Origin: an uncultured Trueperaceae bacterium
GTDB lineage: Bacteria; Deinococcota; Deinococci; Deinococcales; Trueperaceae
Length of the DNA: 64,000 nucleotides
Direction of reading: 5' to 3'
Assembly: GCA_937873495.1 (NCBI GenBank)
Contig: CALMXZ010000007.1
Span: forward strand, 174,501 to 238,500
Shown: piece by piece, positions 57,044 to 64,000 of the stretch
Numbering within the stretch: the stretch's first letter is position 1
Layout: every line of letters begins with the position of its first letter
Notes under the pieces: generated by a model
What the model was told of the DNA's origin: nothing
Seen by the model: only the letters and a program-made list of their open reading frames with translations
Database searches by the model: none
Translations under genes and position numbers: made by a program

Positions 57044-58339
57044 TCAACCGTAGAGGGCCAAGGAGAACGGGTCCTCCAGGACCCACCCGAGCTGGGAGAA
57101 GACGGCGGCTGCCTCGGGGTCGGCTACCGCCCTCGAGTCGTAGTCGAGGCGCAGGCTAGCTTCGCGCCCGGCGCCGGTAGCGGCCGGACCGGAGCCGTTG
57201 ACGGGTCCGAGCGTGAGCCTTAGCAGCGCACCGGCGGGCAGCAGCGCCCCGGACTGCTCGAACGCCTGCGCGCTCCGGTCGTCGACGGCGATGGTCGGTC
57301 CGGCGGCGTCCGGCCGCTCCCCGCCGCCGGCGCTCGCCGGTTCGGCGCGCTCGCGCGCCAGGGAGACGTCGAGGACCGAGCGCGCCTGCGCGGCGCCGAT
57401 GACCACGCTGCGCCCTGCCCCGGCGGCGGAGTAGACCGTGACGGTCACGCCGGCGGCCGGCGGCCCCGCGACGCGGTTCCAGACGCCGACGAGCGCCCTG
57501 GTCAGCAGGTCGGCGGGCACGATCTTCTCCGGCCACGGGGTCCCGAGCTTGGCATGCGCCGCGGACGCGTTGGCTTTCTCGAGGAACCGCAGGAGCGGCG
57601 CGGCGTCGAACCGCGTGTGGCACCACGCGGCGCCGCTCACCAGGGCAGCGGCCTCTGGCGCAGGACGGACCGGGGCGGCGGCGTCACCGACCATCACCGC
57701 GGCACTGGGGGCGTTACCGCCGGCCGCGGCCGGCGGCGCCGGGAACGCGGCGGGGGCCACCGGCACCGGGAGCGCTGCCACGGCCGGCGCGCGCAGGTCG
57801 AGGTCGACCGCCCTTATGGCGCCCCCCGGCCCGGTGCCGACGACCTCCGCCAGCGCGATCCCGTACTGGCGCGCCAGCCGCTTGGCCTTCGGCGAAGCGG
57901 CCGAACGTCCGTCGCCGGGCCGGGGTCCGGCGATCTCCCACGTCGTCTCCCACGTGCTCTCCCTCGTGCTCTCCCTCGGCGCGCTCAGGCGCGGCGGCGG
58001 TGCCGCCACGGCCGGAGGAGCGGCGAAGGTGGGCGCCGCCGCCGGTTCGGTACTAGTCGGCGGCGCGCTCCGCGCGTGCGCCGTGCCGCCCGCCGCCTCC
58101 CCCGGGGCGAGCAGCACGGCCAGAACCGTGCCGACCTTCACCTCGGCCCCCTCGCGGTAAGCGACGGCGCTGAGGGTGCCGGAGGCGGTCGCCGGCACCT
58201 CGACGACGGCCTTGTCCGTCTCGACCTCCATGAGCGGCTCGCCCTCACGGACGCTCGCGCCTTCGGCCACGAGCCACTTGACGAGCACGCCGCTCTCTTG
58301 CGCCATACCGAGGGCAGGCATGATGACGTCCTTAGCCAC
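57044..58339 (-). CDS. Lipoyl-bearing E2-like protein with eroded acyltransferase domain
   Basis: The 431-residue protein has an intact N-terminal lipoyl domain (lipoyl Lys in EVETDKAVVEVP, about residue 43), a Pro/Ala-rich linker with an EST/ETT repeat, a peripheral-subunit-binding domain (ASPKAKRLARQYGIALAEVVGTGPGG) and a C-terminal E2-like domain. The normal catalytic DHRVxDG is replaced by DSRAVADP, and the TISNLG block by TIAVDD, so acyl transfer by the usual His/Asp is unlikely. GTG start with GGAG 6 nt upstream. It lies in an operon with E1alpha/E1beta, so it may still carry lipoyl groups for another E2. Confidence 0.85.
   Translation of the reverse strand: MAKDVIMPALGMAQESGVLVKWLVAEGASVREGEPLMEVETDKAVVEVPATASGTLSAVAYREGAEVKVGTVLAVLLAPGEAAGGTAHARSAPPTSTEPAAAPTFAAPPAVAAPPPRLSAPRESTRESTWETTWEIAGPRPGDGRSAASPKAKRLARQYGIALAEVVGTGPGGAIRAVDLDLRAPAVAALPVPVAPAAFPAPPAAAGGNAPSAAVMVGDAAAPVRPAPEAAALVSGAAWCHTRFDAAPLLRFLEKANASAAHAKLGTPWPEKIVPADLLTRALVGVWNRVAGPPAAGVTVTVYSAAGAGRSVVIGAAQARSVLDVSLARERAEPASAGGGERPDAAGPTIAVDDRSAQAFEQSGALLPAGALLRLTLGPVNGSGPAATGAGREASLRLDYDSRAVADPEAAAVFSQLGWVLEDPFSLALYG
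57930..57977. repeat. Four 12-nt tandem repeats in the E2 linker
   Basis: Four consecutive 12-nt units of the type GTGCTCTCCCTC (two copies identical, at 57954 and 57966; the others differ at a few bases) encode a four-residue repeat ESTR-ESTW-ETTW-EIAG in the interdomain linker. Confidence 0.85.
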
Positions 58340-58366
58340 GCTCCGCTCCCGCCTCGCTCGATCGGG

Positions 58367-59722
58367 TCATTCCTCGGCGCCGCCCGTCGCACCGGCGTCG
58401 GCGGCGGGCAGGCGCGGGGCCACCCTCGGGTTGTTGAGCGCCGACTGGGTGTCCCTGACCGTGGAGAGCGGCCCGGCGGTGCTGTAGTACCTGGGGCCCG
58501 TCACCATCAGCTGTTCGGCCGGGAAGCGCGAGATGATCTCGCAGCCGTCGCTCGTCACGACGACCTCCTCCTCGATCCGCGCCGCCGACCAGCCGTCGCT
58601 GGCGGGCCAGAACGTCTCGAGCGCGAAGACCATCCCCTCTTCGATGACTTCCGGGTGATCGAACGACACGAGGCGGCTGAAGATGGGCTTCTCCCAGATG
58701 TTCAGGCCGATGCCGTGACCGTACTGGAGGGCGAACGCCAGCTCCTCGTCGGGGAACCCGAACTCCTTGGCGCGCGGCCATACCTCCACGACCTCGGCCG
58801 TGGTCACGCCCGGCCTGATGAGGCTGATGGCGTGGTCGAGGAGGTCGCGGCACTTGTCGTAGGCGCTCACCTGCGCGCGGGACGCGCTTCCGACCACGAA
58901 GGTGCGGTAGTAGCACGTGCGGTAGCCCATGTAGCTCTGGAGGATGTCGAAGTAGGCCGGGTCGCCGGGCCTCAACATGCGGTCGGAGGCGACGTGCGGG
59001 TGCGGGTTGCAGCGCTCGCCGCTGATGGCGTTCACGCCCTCGACCATCTCCGAGCCGTGCTCGTACAGGAACTTGGTGACCAGCCCGACGATGTCGTTCT
59101 CCCGGACCCCGGGGCGCAGGTTCTCGTAGACGAGCTGGTACGCCCCGTCGACCATCCCGGCCGCGTGCGTGAGGAGCGAGATCTCGTCGACCGTCTTGAT
59201 CTTGCGCGCCTCGAGCATGAGTTGCTGACCGTCGACGATCTCGAGGCCGAGCTTCTGCAGCGCGAAGAGGATGGGGAGCTCCACCAGGTCGATGGCGACC
59301 GGCTCGCGCTCGAGGCCGCGCGCGGCCAGTTCCCGGTAGATGTCTGACGCGACCTTCTCGGCCCTGCCCATCTGCGGCGAGATGGTCCCGCGCAGCATGG
59401 ACACGCCGGGCCTGGAGCGCTCGGCGCCGTCCAACCACGGCGCGTAGAGCTGGTGGTGCTTGGCGGCGGAACCGAAGTCCCAGAGGATCGGAGCGCCGCC
59501 GCGCGCCAGCAAGGTGAAGCGCGCGACCTTGTCTTGCGCCCACGTGCCGATGTGCGTGGAGGTCACGTAGCGCACATTGTTCATGTCGAAGAGCAGCAGG
59601 GCGCCCGCCTCCGAGCGCTCCAGCACCCCCTGGATGCGCTCCAGGCGCTGGGTGCGGAGCCTCTCGAAGTCGATCCTCTGCTCCCAGTCGACCCCCATCG
59701 TGCCGTAGGTGTGGATAGCCAT
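58367..59722 (-). CDS. M24 creatinase/Xaa-Pro-peptidase fold protein
   Basis: The 451-residue protein has the two-domain pita-bread architecture. The C-terminal domain keeps HPHVASD, the first metal Asp in GDPAYFDI, His in YGHGIGLNIWEKP, Glu in ALETFWP and Glu in ARIEEEVVVT, but the second metal Asp is replaced by Cys in GYRTCYYRTF. Altered metal sites occur in creatinase-like members that hydrolyse C-N bonds without metal. It sits between E1beta and E2 genes, so it may release the substrate whose carbon skeleton the dehydrogenase handles. ATG 59722 has GGAG 10 nt upstream. Confidence 0.8.
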   Translation of the reverse strand: MAIHTYGTMGVDWEQRIDFERLRTQRLERIQGVLERSEAGALLLFDMNNVRYVTSTHIGTWAQDKVARFTLLARGGAPILWDFGSAAKHHQLYAPWLDGAERSRPGVSMLRGTISPQMGRAEKVASDIYRELAARGLEREPVAIDLVELPILFALQKLGLEIVDGQQLMLEARKIKTVDEISLLTHAAGMVDGAYQLVYENLRPGVRENDIVGLVTKFLYEHGSEMVEGVNAISGERCNPHPHVASDRMLRPGDPAYFDILQSYMGYRTCYYRTFVVGSASRAQVSAYDKCRDLLDHAISLIRPGVTTAEVVEVWPRAKEFGFPDEELAFALQYGHGIGLNIWEKPIFSRLVSFDHPEVIEEGMVFALETFWPASDGWSAARIEEEVVVTSDGCEIISRFPAEQLMVTGPRYYSTAGPLSTVRDTQSALNNPRVAPRLPAADAGATGGAEE

Positions 59723-59749
59723 GGCTGACAAGCTCCTTCTGGCGCGCGT

Positions 59750-60778
59750 TCAGGCCTCTCCGGCCAACAACCGCTTGGTGAGTGCGACGACCACTTCGGG
59801 CGTGGGGACGGTGACGTCTTCCAGCGTCGGGGCGAAGGGCACGGGCACGTCCATGGCGCCCAAGCGCTTCACCGGGGCGTCGAGGTGATAGAAGGCGCCG
59901 TCCGCGATAACGGCGGCGAGCTCCGCCGTCACCCCGTAGCGCTCGTAACCCTCGTCGATGACGATCACATGGCCCGTCTTCTTCGCCGACGCGACCAGGG
60001 TCTCCTTGTCGAGCGGGAAGAGCGTGCGCGGATCGACGACCTCGGCGCTGACGCCCTGCCGGGCCAGTTCATCGGCCGCCTTGAGCGCCACTTGCACCAT
60101 GCTGCTCGTGGCGACGAGCGTGACGTGCTCGCCGGGGCGTTTCACGTCGGCGACGCCGAAGGGGATCGCGTAGTCGCCTTCCGGCACCTCGCCCTTGTCC
60201 GTGTAGCCCATCTTGTCCTCGAAGAAGACCACCGGGTTGTCGTTCCTGATGGCCGTCTTGAGAAGCCCCTTCGCGTCGTACGGCGTCGAGGGGGTGACGA
60301 CGATGAGGCCCGGCACATGGCTGACCCAGGCCTGCAGGCTCTGGCTATGCTGCGCGGCCGAGCGCCGCGTCGCGCCGAGGGTGGTGCGCAGCACGAGCGG
60401 TACGCGGAGCTTCCCGCCCGACATGTAGTGGGTCTTGGCCGCCTGGTTGACCAGCTGGTCCATCACCAGCGTGAGGAAGTCGCCGAACATCAGGTCGACG
60501 ACGGGCCTCATCCCGGTCATGGCGGCTCCGACGGCGAGGCCGGTGAAGCCCGCCTCCGAGATGGGGGTGTCGATGACACGGCCAGGCCCGAACTCCTCGA
60601 CCAGCCCCGAGAGGACCTTGAAGGGCGTGCCCGCCTCCGCGACGTCCTCGCCGATGACGAAGACCCGCTCGTCGCGGCGCATCTCCTCCGCGAGCGCCTC
60701 GCGCACGGCCTGCGAGAACGTGATGACGCGCGCGGCCTCGGGGCGGGCGGCGGCCACGAGGGCTTCAAGCGTAGACAT
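59750..60778 (-). CDS. 2-oxoacid dehydrogenase E1 beta subunit
   Basis: The 342-residue protein is the beta half of a heterotetrameric pyruvate, branched-chain or acetoin dehydrogenase E1. FVIGEDVAEAGTPFKVLSGL, DTPISEAGFTGLAVGAAMTG and QHSQSLQAWVSHVPGL are family blocks, and VDPRTLFPLD is in the C-terminal transketolase fold. Acetoin-type and pyruvate-type are not separable by eye. The start overlaps the E1alpha stop by 14 nt. Confidence 0.92.
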   Translation of the reverse strand: MSTLEALVAAARPEAARVITFSQAVREALAEEMRRDERVFVIGEDVAEAGTPFKVLSGLVEEFGPGRVIDTPISEAGFTGLAVGAAMTGMRPVVDLMFGDFLTLVMDQLVNQAAKTHYMSGGKLRVPLVLRTTLGATRRSAAQHSQSLQAWVSHVPGLIVVTPSTPYDAKGLLKTAIRNDNPVVFFEDKMGYTDKGEVPEGDYAIPFGVADVKRPGEHVTLVATSSMVQVALKAADELARQGVSAEVVDPRTLFPLDKETLVASAKKTGHVIVIDEGYERYGVTAELAAVIADGAFYHLDAPVKRLGAMDVPVPFAPTLEDVTVPTPEVVVALTKRLLAGEA

Positions 60779-61742
60779 GCAGCGTCACCTCGCTCGGATC
60801 GGGGAACGGCGCGGCGAGGGCGAAGGCAAGGGCGGCGGCCGCTTCCTCACGCACGGCGGCCTGCAGCGCGGCCAGCTCCTCGGCGCTCGCGAGGCCGGCC
60901 GCCACGAGCCGCTCACCGAAGAGCTTGATGGGATCGCGCTTCTCGCGCCACTCCAGCTCCTCGGCCTTGGGCCGGTAGTACTCACGGTTGATGTCGCCCA
61001 CGTGATGGCCGTGGTAGCGGTACGTGTGGCACTCGACGAGGGCCGGGCCGCCACCGTCCCTGGCGGCTGCCACGAGCTGCGTCAGGACCTCGTTGACGGC
61101 GAGGACGTCCTGACCGTCGACCTCGAACGCCTTCATGCCGAGCGCCTGCGCTCGGCCGAGGACCGTGCCTGCGGTGGTCTCGCTGAAGTGCGTGTACTCG
61201 CCGTAGCGGTTGTTCTCGCACACGTAGATGACGGGCAGGTCCCACAGCTGGGCCATGTTCATGACCTCGTGGAGCAGGCCCTGCCCGAGCGCGCCCTCCC
61301 CGAAGAAGCAGACGGCCACCTGACCGCTGCCGCGCATCTTCGCCGAGAGCGCCGCGCCCGTCGCGATGCCGGCGCTGCCACCGACGATGGCGTTCGCGCC
61401 GAGGTTGCCGTTCTCCTGGTCGGCGATGTGCATCGAGCCGCCCTTGCCGCGGTTGTAGCCCGGGCTGCGGCCGAGCAGCTCGGCGAACATCAGGTCGAGC
61501 CTGGCGCCCTTCGCCACGCAGTGGCCGTGACCACGGTGCGTGCTCGTGATGTAGTCCTCACGCTGGAGCGCCTCGCAGACGCCAACGGCGACCGCCTCCT
61601 GGCCGGTGTAGAGGTGGGTCAGCCCCGGCATCTTGCCCGCCAGGTAGAGCTCGTTCGCATGCTCCTCGAACACGCGGATCCTCCACATCTGCTGGTAGAT
61701 GCGGCTGCCTACCTCGGCGCTGATCCGCAGCGCACCGCTCAT
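60765..61742 (-). CDS. 2-oxoacid dehydrogenase E1 alpha subunit
   Basis: The 325-residue protein binds thiamine diphosphate: GEGALGQGLLHEVMNMA and CENNRYGEYTHF give the GDG-type motif, and THLYTGQEAVAVG, STHRGHGHCVAKG and GKGGSMHI are typical of AcoA/PdhA. With E1beta it decarboxylates a 2-oxoacid or acetoin and acylates a lipoyl group. ATG 61742 has AAGGA 7 nt upstream and is preferred over the GTG at 61778. It is the first structural gene after the FadR-type regulator. Confidence 0.92.
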   Translation of the reverse strand: MSGALRISAEVGSRIYQQMWRIRVFEEHANELYLAGKMPGLTHLYTGQEAVAVGVCEALQREDYITSTHRGHGHCVAKGARLDLMFAELLGRSPGYNRGKGGSMHIADQENGNLGANAIVGGSAGIATGAALSAKMRGSGQVAVCFFGEGALGQGLLHEVMNMAQLWDLPVIYVCENNRYGEYTHFSETTAGTVLGRAQALGMKAFEVDGQDVLAVNEVLTQLVAAARDGGGPALVECHTYRYHGHHVGDINREYYRPKAEELEWREKRDPIKLFGERLVAAGLASAEELAALQAAVREEAAAALAFALAAPFPDPSEVTLHVYA

Positions 61743-61823
61743 GGACGGTTCCTTCGTCTCGATCACTTCACTCCTCACGCTTTCCGATCCCGTGGCGTTC
61801 TTCGCCGAGCGCCGGACGGGTCC

Positions 61824-62537
61824 TTACCGGGTATCCAACGGTCTTGGGTGCTGCGTGCTGTCTCGCCTGACCTGCGCCAGGTGGCTCCTCATCGCCTCGC
61901 GCGCCGCCTCGGGGGCGCCCTCCTCGACGGCCCGCAGGATGCGTTTGTGATGGTCCTGCCCCCGCGCCGGGCCGCCCTCCGTGTGGAAGATGCGGCCCCG
62001 GTGCTCCTGCAGGACATCGACGACCGACGCCATGAGGCGAGGCACGAACACGTTCTGCGTGGCCACGGCCAGCGCCAAGTGGAAGGCGTTGTCGGCCTGG
62101 ATGTAACGGGGCATGTCGTGCATCCACTTGTCCATGGCCGCGACGGCCTGCTGCAACGCGCGGACGTCCTCCGGCCGCGCGCGAAGGGCGGCGCGGTAAG
62201 CGATCTCTGGTTCGAGGATCTCCCGCACTTCCACGAGGTTCTCTTGGGAGCCGACCCCGGAGTCGAGGCCGAGCATGGTCTGGAACGACTGCGAGAGGGT
62301 GTCGCCGGTGGCGTTCACGACGAAGGTGCCTTGGCCCGGCTTCACCTCGATGAGGCCCTTCACCGCGAGCGCCTTGCTCGCCTCGCGGATGACCGTGCGG
62401 CTGACGCCGAACTGCTCCGCGAGTGCGCGCTCGTTCGGCAAGCGGTCTCCGGCGGACAGCTCGCCGGCGCTGATGAGGTCCTGCAACTTGTCCGCCACCT
62501 TCTCGTAAAGCCGCTGTTGCTTGAGTGGTTCGATCAT
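61824..62537 (-). CDS. FadR-subfamily GntR regulator
   Basis: The 237-residue protein joins an N-terminal GntR winged helix (YEKVADKLQDLISAGELSAGDRLPNERALAEQFGVSRTVIREA, residues about 11-55) to an all-helical FCD domain with the metal-site His residues in AFHLALA and DHHKRIL. FCD regulators usually sense carboxylates such as lactate, pyruvate or gluconate. It begins the operon of E1alpha through aldehyde dehydrogenase. ATG 62537 has AAGGG 6 nt upstream; an ATG at 62543 directly follows it. A TGGT-3-ACCA operator lies 84 nt upstream. Confidence 0.9.
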   Translation of the reverse strand: MIEPLKQQRLYEKVADKLQDLISAGELSAGDRLPNERALAEQFGVSRTVIREASKALAVKGLIEVKPGQGTFVVNATGDTLSQSFQTMLGLDSGVGSQENLVEVREILEPEIAYRAALRARPEDVRALQQAVAAMDKWMHDMPRYIQADNAFHLALAVATQNVFVPRLMASVVDVLQEHRGRIFHTEGGPARGQDHHKRILRAVEEGAPEAAREAMRSHLAQVRRDSTQHPRPLDTR

Positions 62538-62620
62538 GGTCATCCCTTCCCCCGAGCCACAGGCACGCGCTAGCTGAGCGGCAGCGTTCCCGGCGCTGCC
62601 GGCGGCGGTGCCCAGTCGTC

Positions 62621-62636
62621 TGGTGTGACCATCATA
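62621..62636 (-). promoter_or_regulatory. FadR-type operator and -10 box of the E1/E2 operon
   Basis: The palindrome TGGTGTGACCA (62621-62631) has the TGGT-N3-ACCA form of FadR/PdhR-type regulators. On the minus strand TATGAT (plus 62631-62636) abuts it, so the operator would cover the transcription start. Only a weak -35 (TTCCGA at 17 bp) is seen, inside the neighbouring gene. Confidence 0.55.
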
Positions 62637-62639
62637 CCT

Positions 62640-64000
62640 TTAGACGGCCTTCCTCGGAAAAGCATCCGCCGCGGTGACCGACAGCCGGTCGCGGCCCAAC
62701 CGGACGTTCACGGGGCCGTCGACGGTCATCCGAACGTCGGGCAGCACGCCGGGCATGCAGAGGTAGGCCAGACCCGTGAAGAGCCCGTCGAAGCTGCCAC
62801 CGAGCTCCTCCCGTACGGCCCGCTTGACGGCGCGGAACGCCGCGACGACCTCCTCGGCCGGCTCCGAGCTCAGGAAGCCAAGAATGGGTAGCGCGGCCTC
62901 CGCCACCACCCGGCCACCGACGGCGGCCACGAACCCCCCGCCCAGCTCGGCGATCCGCGCGGCCACCACCGCCATGTCGTGATCGTCGACACCGACGACG
63001 GCCAGGTGCAGCGGCCCGGGGTGGTAGGAGGAGCCGAAGGCGCCGCGCTCGATCCCGAAGCCGCTCACGAACCCCCTGCCGACCTTCCCGCTGGCGAAGT
63101 GGCGCTCGGCGATGGCGATCTTCGCCACGTCCCGTTCCGGGTCTGCCGGCACGGCGCCCGCGACGACGGGCAAGGCGACCGTGCGGGCCTCGGTGCGCAC
63201 GTCGTACGGCCTGATGTCGATGACGAGCGTCTCGACGCTGCCGTCCTGGTCGGGCCGCGGCGCCTCCACGACGAAGTCGGCCGCGCTCAGGGGCGCCCTC
63301 AGCCTGATCGTGTCGCTGAAGTCGTCCGGGTACTCGGGGGCGGTCAGCTCGCCGACGTACCGCCCGGCCCGCGCCACCACCTCGCTGCCGACGACGACCT
63401 CGGTGACCGTGAAGCTGCGCAGGTCGTCGACGAGGTTGACGAAGGCGCGTCTGCCCGGCGCTATGCCGCCCAGGTCGGCGCCGATCCCGAGGTAGTTGGC
63501 CGCGTTGATGGTCGCCATCTGAACGGCGGCGATCGGCGGGATGCCCATCCCGATGGCGGCCCTGATCCGATGATCGAGGTGCCCGAGGTTGGCGAGGTCG
63601 TCTATGTCCTCCTCGTCCGTGGCGAACATGACGTTGCGGGTGTCCACCCGGTGCCTGGCGAGCGCCGCGAGCACGCCGAGGTTATCGGCACCGGAGCTGA
63701 ACCGCACCTGCACGGCGAGCCCGAGCCGGAGCCGTTCCAGGAGCTCGGCCTCGGTGGCGACCTCGTGATCCGAGAGGCTGCCGGCCGCCACGCTCGCCTG
63801 GAGGGTCGGTCCGGCTTGCCCGTCCATGTGCCCGCACAGCCGTTTGCCGTGGCTACGCGCGAGGCGTCCGAGCGACGCGAGCGTGCGGTTCTCGTTGCGC
63901 TGCGCGAACACGTTCCACTCCCGCAGCTCCACGCACTCGGGCCAGTCGAGCATCTCGACGAGGTCGTCCATACTGACGCCCGGCCGCCCCTCGATGCCCA
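62640..64000 (-). CDS. Adenine deaminase-like amidohydrolase (5' end outside window)
   Basis: The visible 450 residues match the C-terminal three-quarters of adenine deaminase (Ade) proteins; the frame runs open through the window's right edge, so the N-terminal HxH metal motif is not seen and the ATG at 63971 is internal. GHMDGQ, GSLSDHE and MFATDEED supply amidohydrolase His and Asp residues, and TINAANYLGIGADLGGIAPGR and GFVSGFGIERGAFGSS are Ade blocks. The usual AHDSHN motif in the C-terminal domain is replaced by YHPGPLH, so it may not act on adenine. It ends 9 nt from the FadR-type operator. Confidence 0.8.
   Translation of the reverse strand, partial: GIEGRPGVSMDDLVEMLDWPECVELREWNVFAQRNENRTLASLGRLARSHGKRLCGHMDGQAGPTLQASVAAGSLSDHEVATEAELLERLRLGLAVQVRFSSGADNLGVLAALARHRVDTRNVMFATDEEDIDDLANLGHLDHRIRAAIGMGIPPIAAVQMATINAANYLGIGADLGGIAPGRRAFVNLVDDLRSFTVTEVVVGSEVVARAGRYVGELTAPEYPDDFSDTIRLRAPLSAADFVVEAPRPDQDGSVETLVIDIRPYDVRTEARTVALPVVAGAVPADPERDVAKIAIAERHFASGKVGRGFVSGFGIERGAFGSSYHPGPLHLAVVGVDDHDMAVVAARIAELGGGFVAAVGGRVVAEAALPILGFLSSEPAEEVVAAFRAVKRAVREELGGSFDGLFTGLAYLCMPGVLPDVRMTVDGPVNVRLGRDRLSVTAADAFPRKAV

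Overview
The window is about 64 kb of high-GC bacterial chromosome with densely packed single-copy genes. No rRNA, CRISPR array, insertion sequence or prophage was seen. The style suggests Deinococcota, probably a Truepera-like lineage. The reasons are a Thermus-type 14-gene complex I operon, a small secreted beta-barrel-like protein ending in Phe, and many genes with no Shine-Dalgarno but a TANNNT box 5-8 nt before the start codon, the leaderless-promoter layout known from Deinococcus. This placement is inference; no 16S is present.

Layout. 0.05-10.8 kb: S51 dipeptidase, AMP nucleosidase, cobalamin-dependent methionine synthase with a convergent MTHFR-like gene, tryptophanase, an aspartate aminotransferase/ndk pair, a DinB-fold protein and an HD-GYP response regulator. 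11-25.6 kb: nuoABCDEFGHIJKLMN on the minus strand, mostly joined by 4-nt stop/start overlaps. 25.9-26.4 kb: tRNA-Lys, tRNA-Glu and tRNA-Val with promoters and terminators. 26.4-37.1 kb: an accessory stretch with an MFS exporter behind a 16-codon leader ORF, a MerR regulator divergent from a DUF4188 gene, a Rossmann epimerase-like gene, a TetR-ABC exporter unit with a 20-bp palindrome over the ABC promoter, an arginase-family protein, a MocR regulator, a LysE exporter and a methyltransferase. 37.2-45.9 kb: amino-acid and peptide scavenging (FAD amine oxidase, M20 amidohydrolase, oligopeptide ABC binding protein and two permeases without ATPases, M19 dipeptidase, MFS). 45.9-53.8 kb: a GT4 glycosyltransferase, 2-oxoacid:ferredoxin oxidoreductase korAB and the 2-methylcitrate genes prpD-prpC-prpB. 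53.9-55.5 kb: a barrel-like secreted protein and a Gfo/Idh/MocA oxidoreductase. 55.6-64 kb: a FadR-type regulator heading an operon of 2-oxoacid dehydrogenase E1alpha, E1beta, an M24 creatinase-fold protein, a lipoyl E2-like protein and a GabD-like aldehyde dehydrogenase, with a divergent adenine-deaminase-like gene cut by the right edge.

How they fit together. The core metabolism reads as aerobic organotrophy on amino acids, peptides and propionate-yielding substrates, feeding NADH to complex I and 2-oxoacids to KorAB or the E1/E2 complex. The best candidate for an undescribed system is the 55.6-62.6 kb cluster. Its E2 carries lipoyl and E1/E3-binding domains, but the acyltransferase active-site motif is eroded. 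The M24 protein between E1 and E2 has Cys where a metal-binding Asp is normal, and the operon starts at a textbook FadR-family operator. The second is the leader-peptide-coupled MFS exporter at 26.4 kb; the third is the TetR palindrome embedded in a near-leaderless promoter at 32.3 kb.
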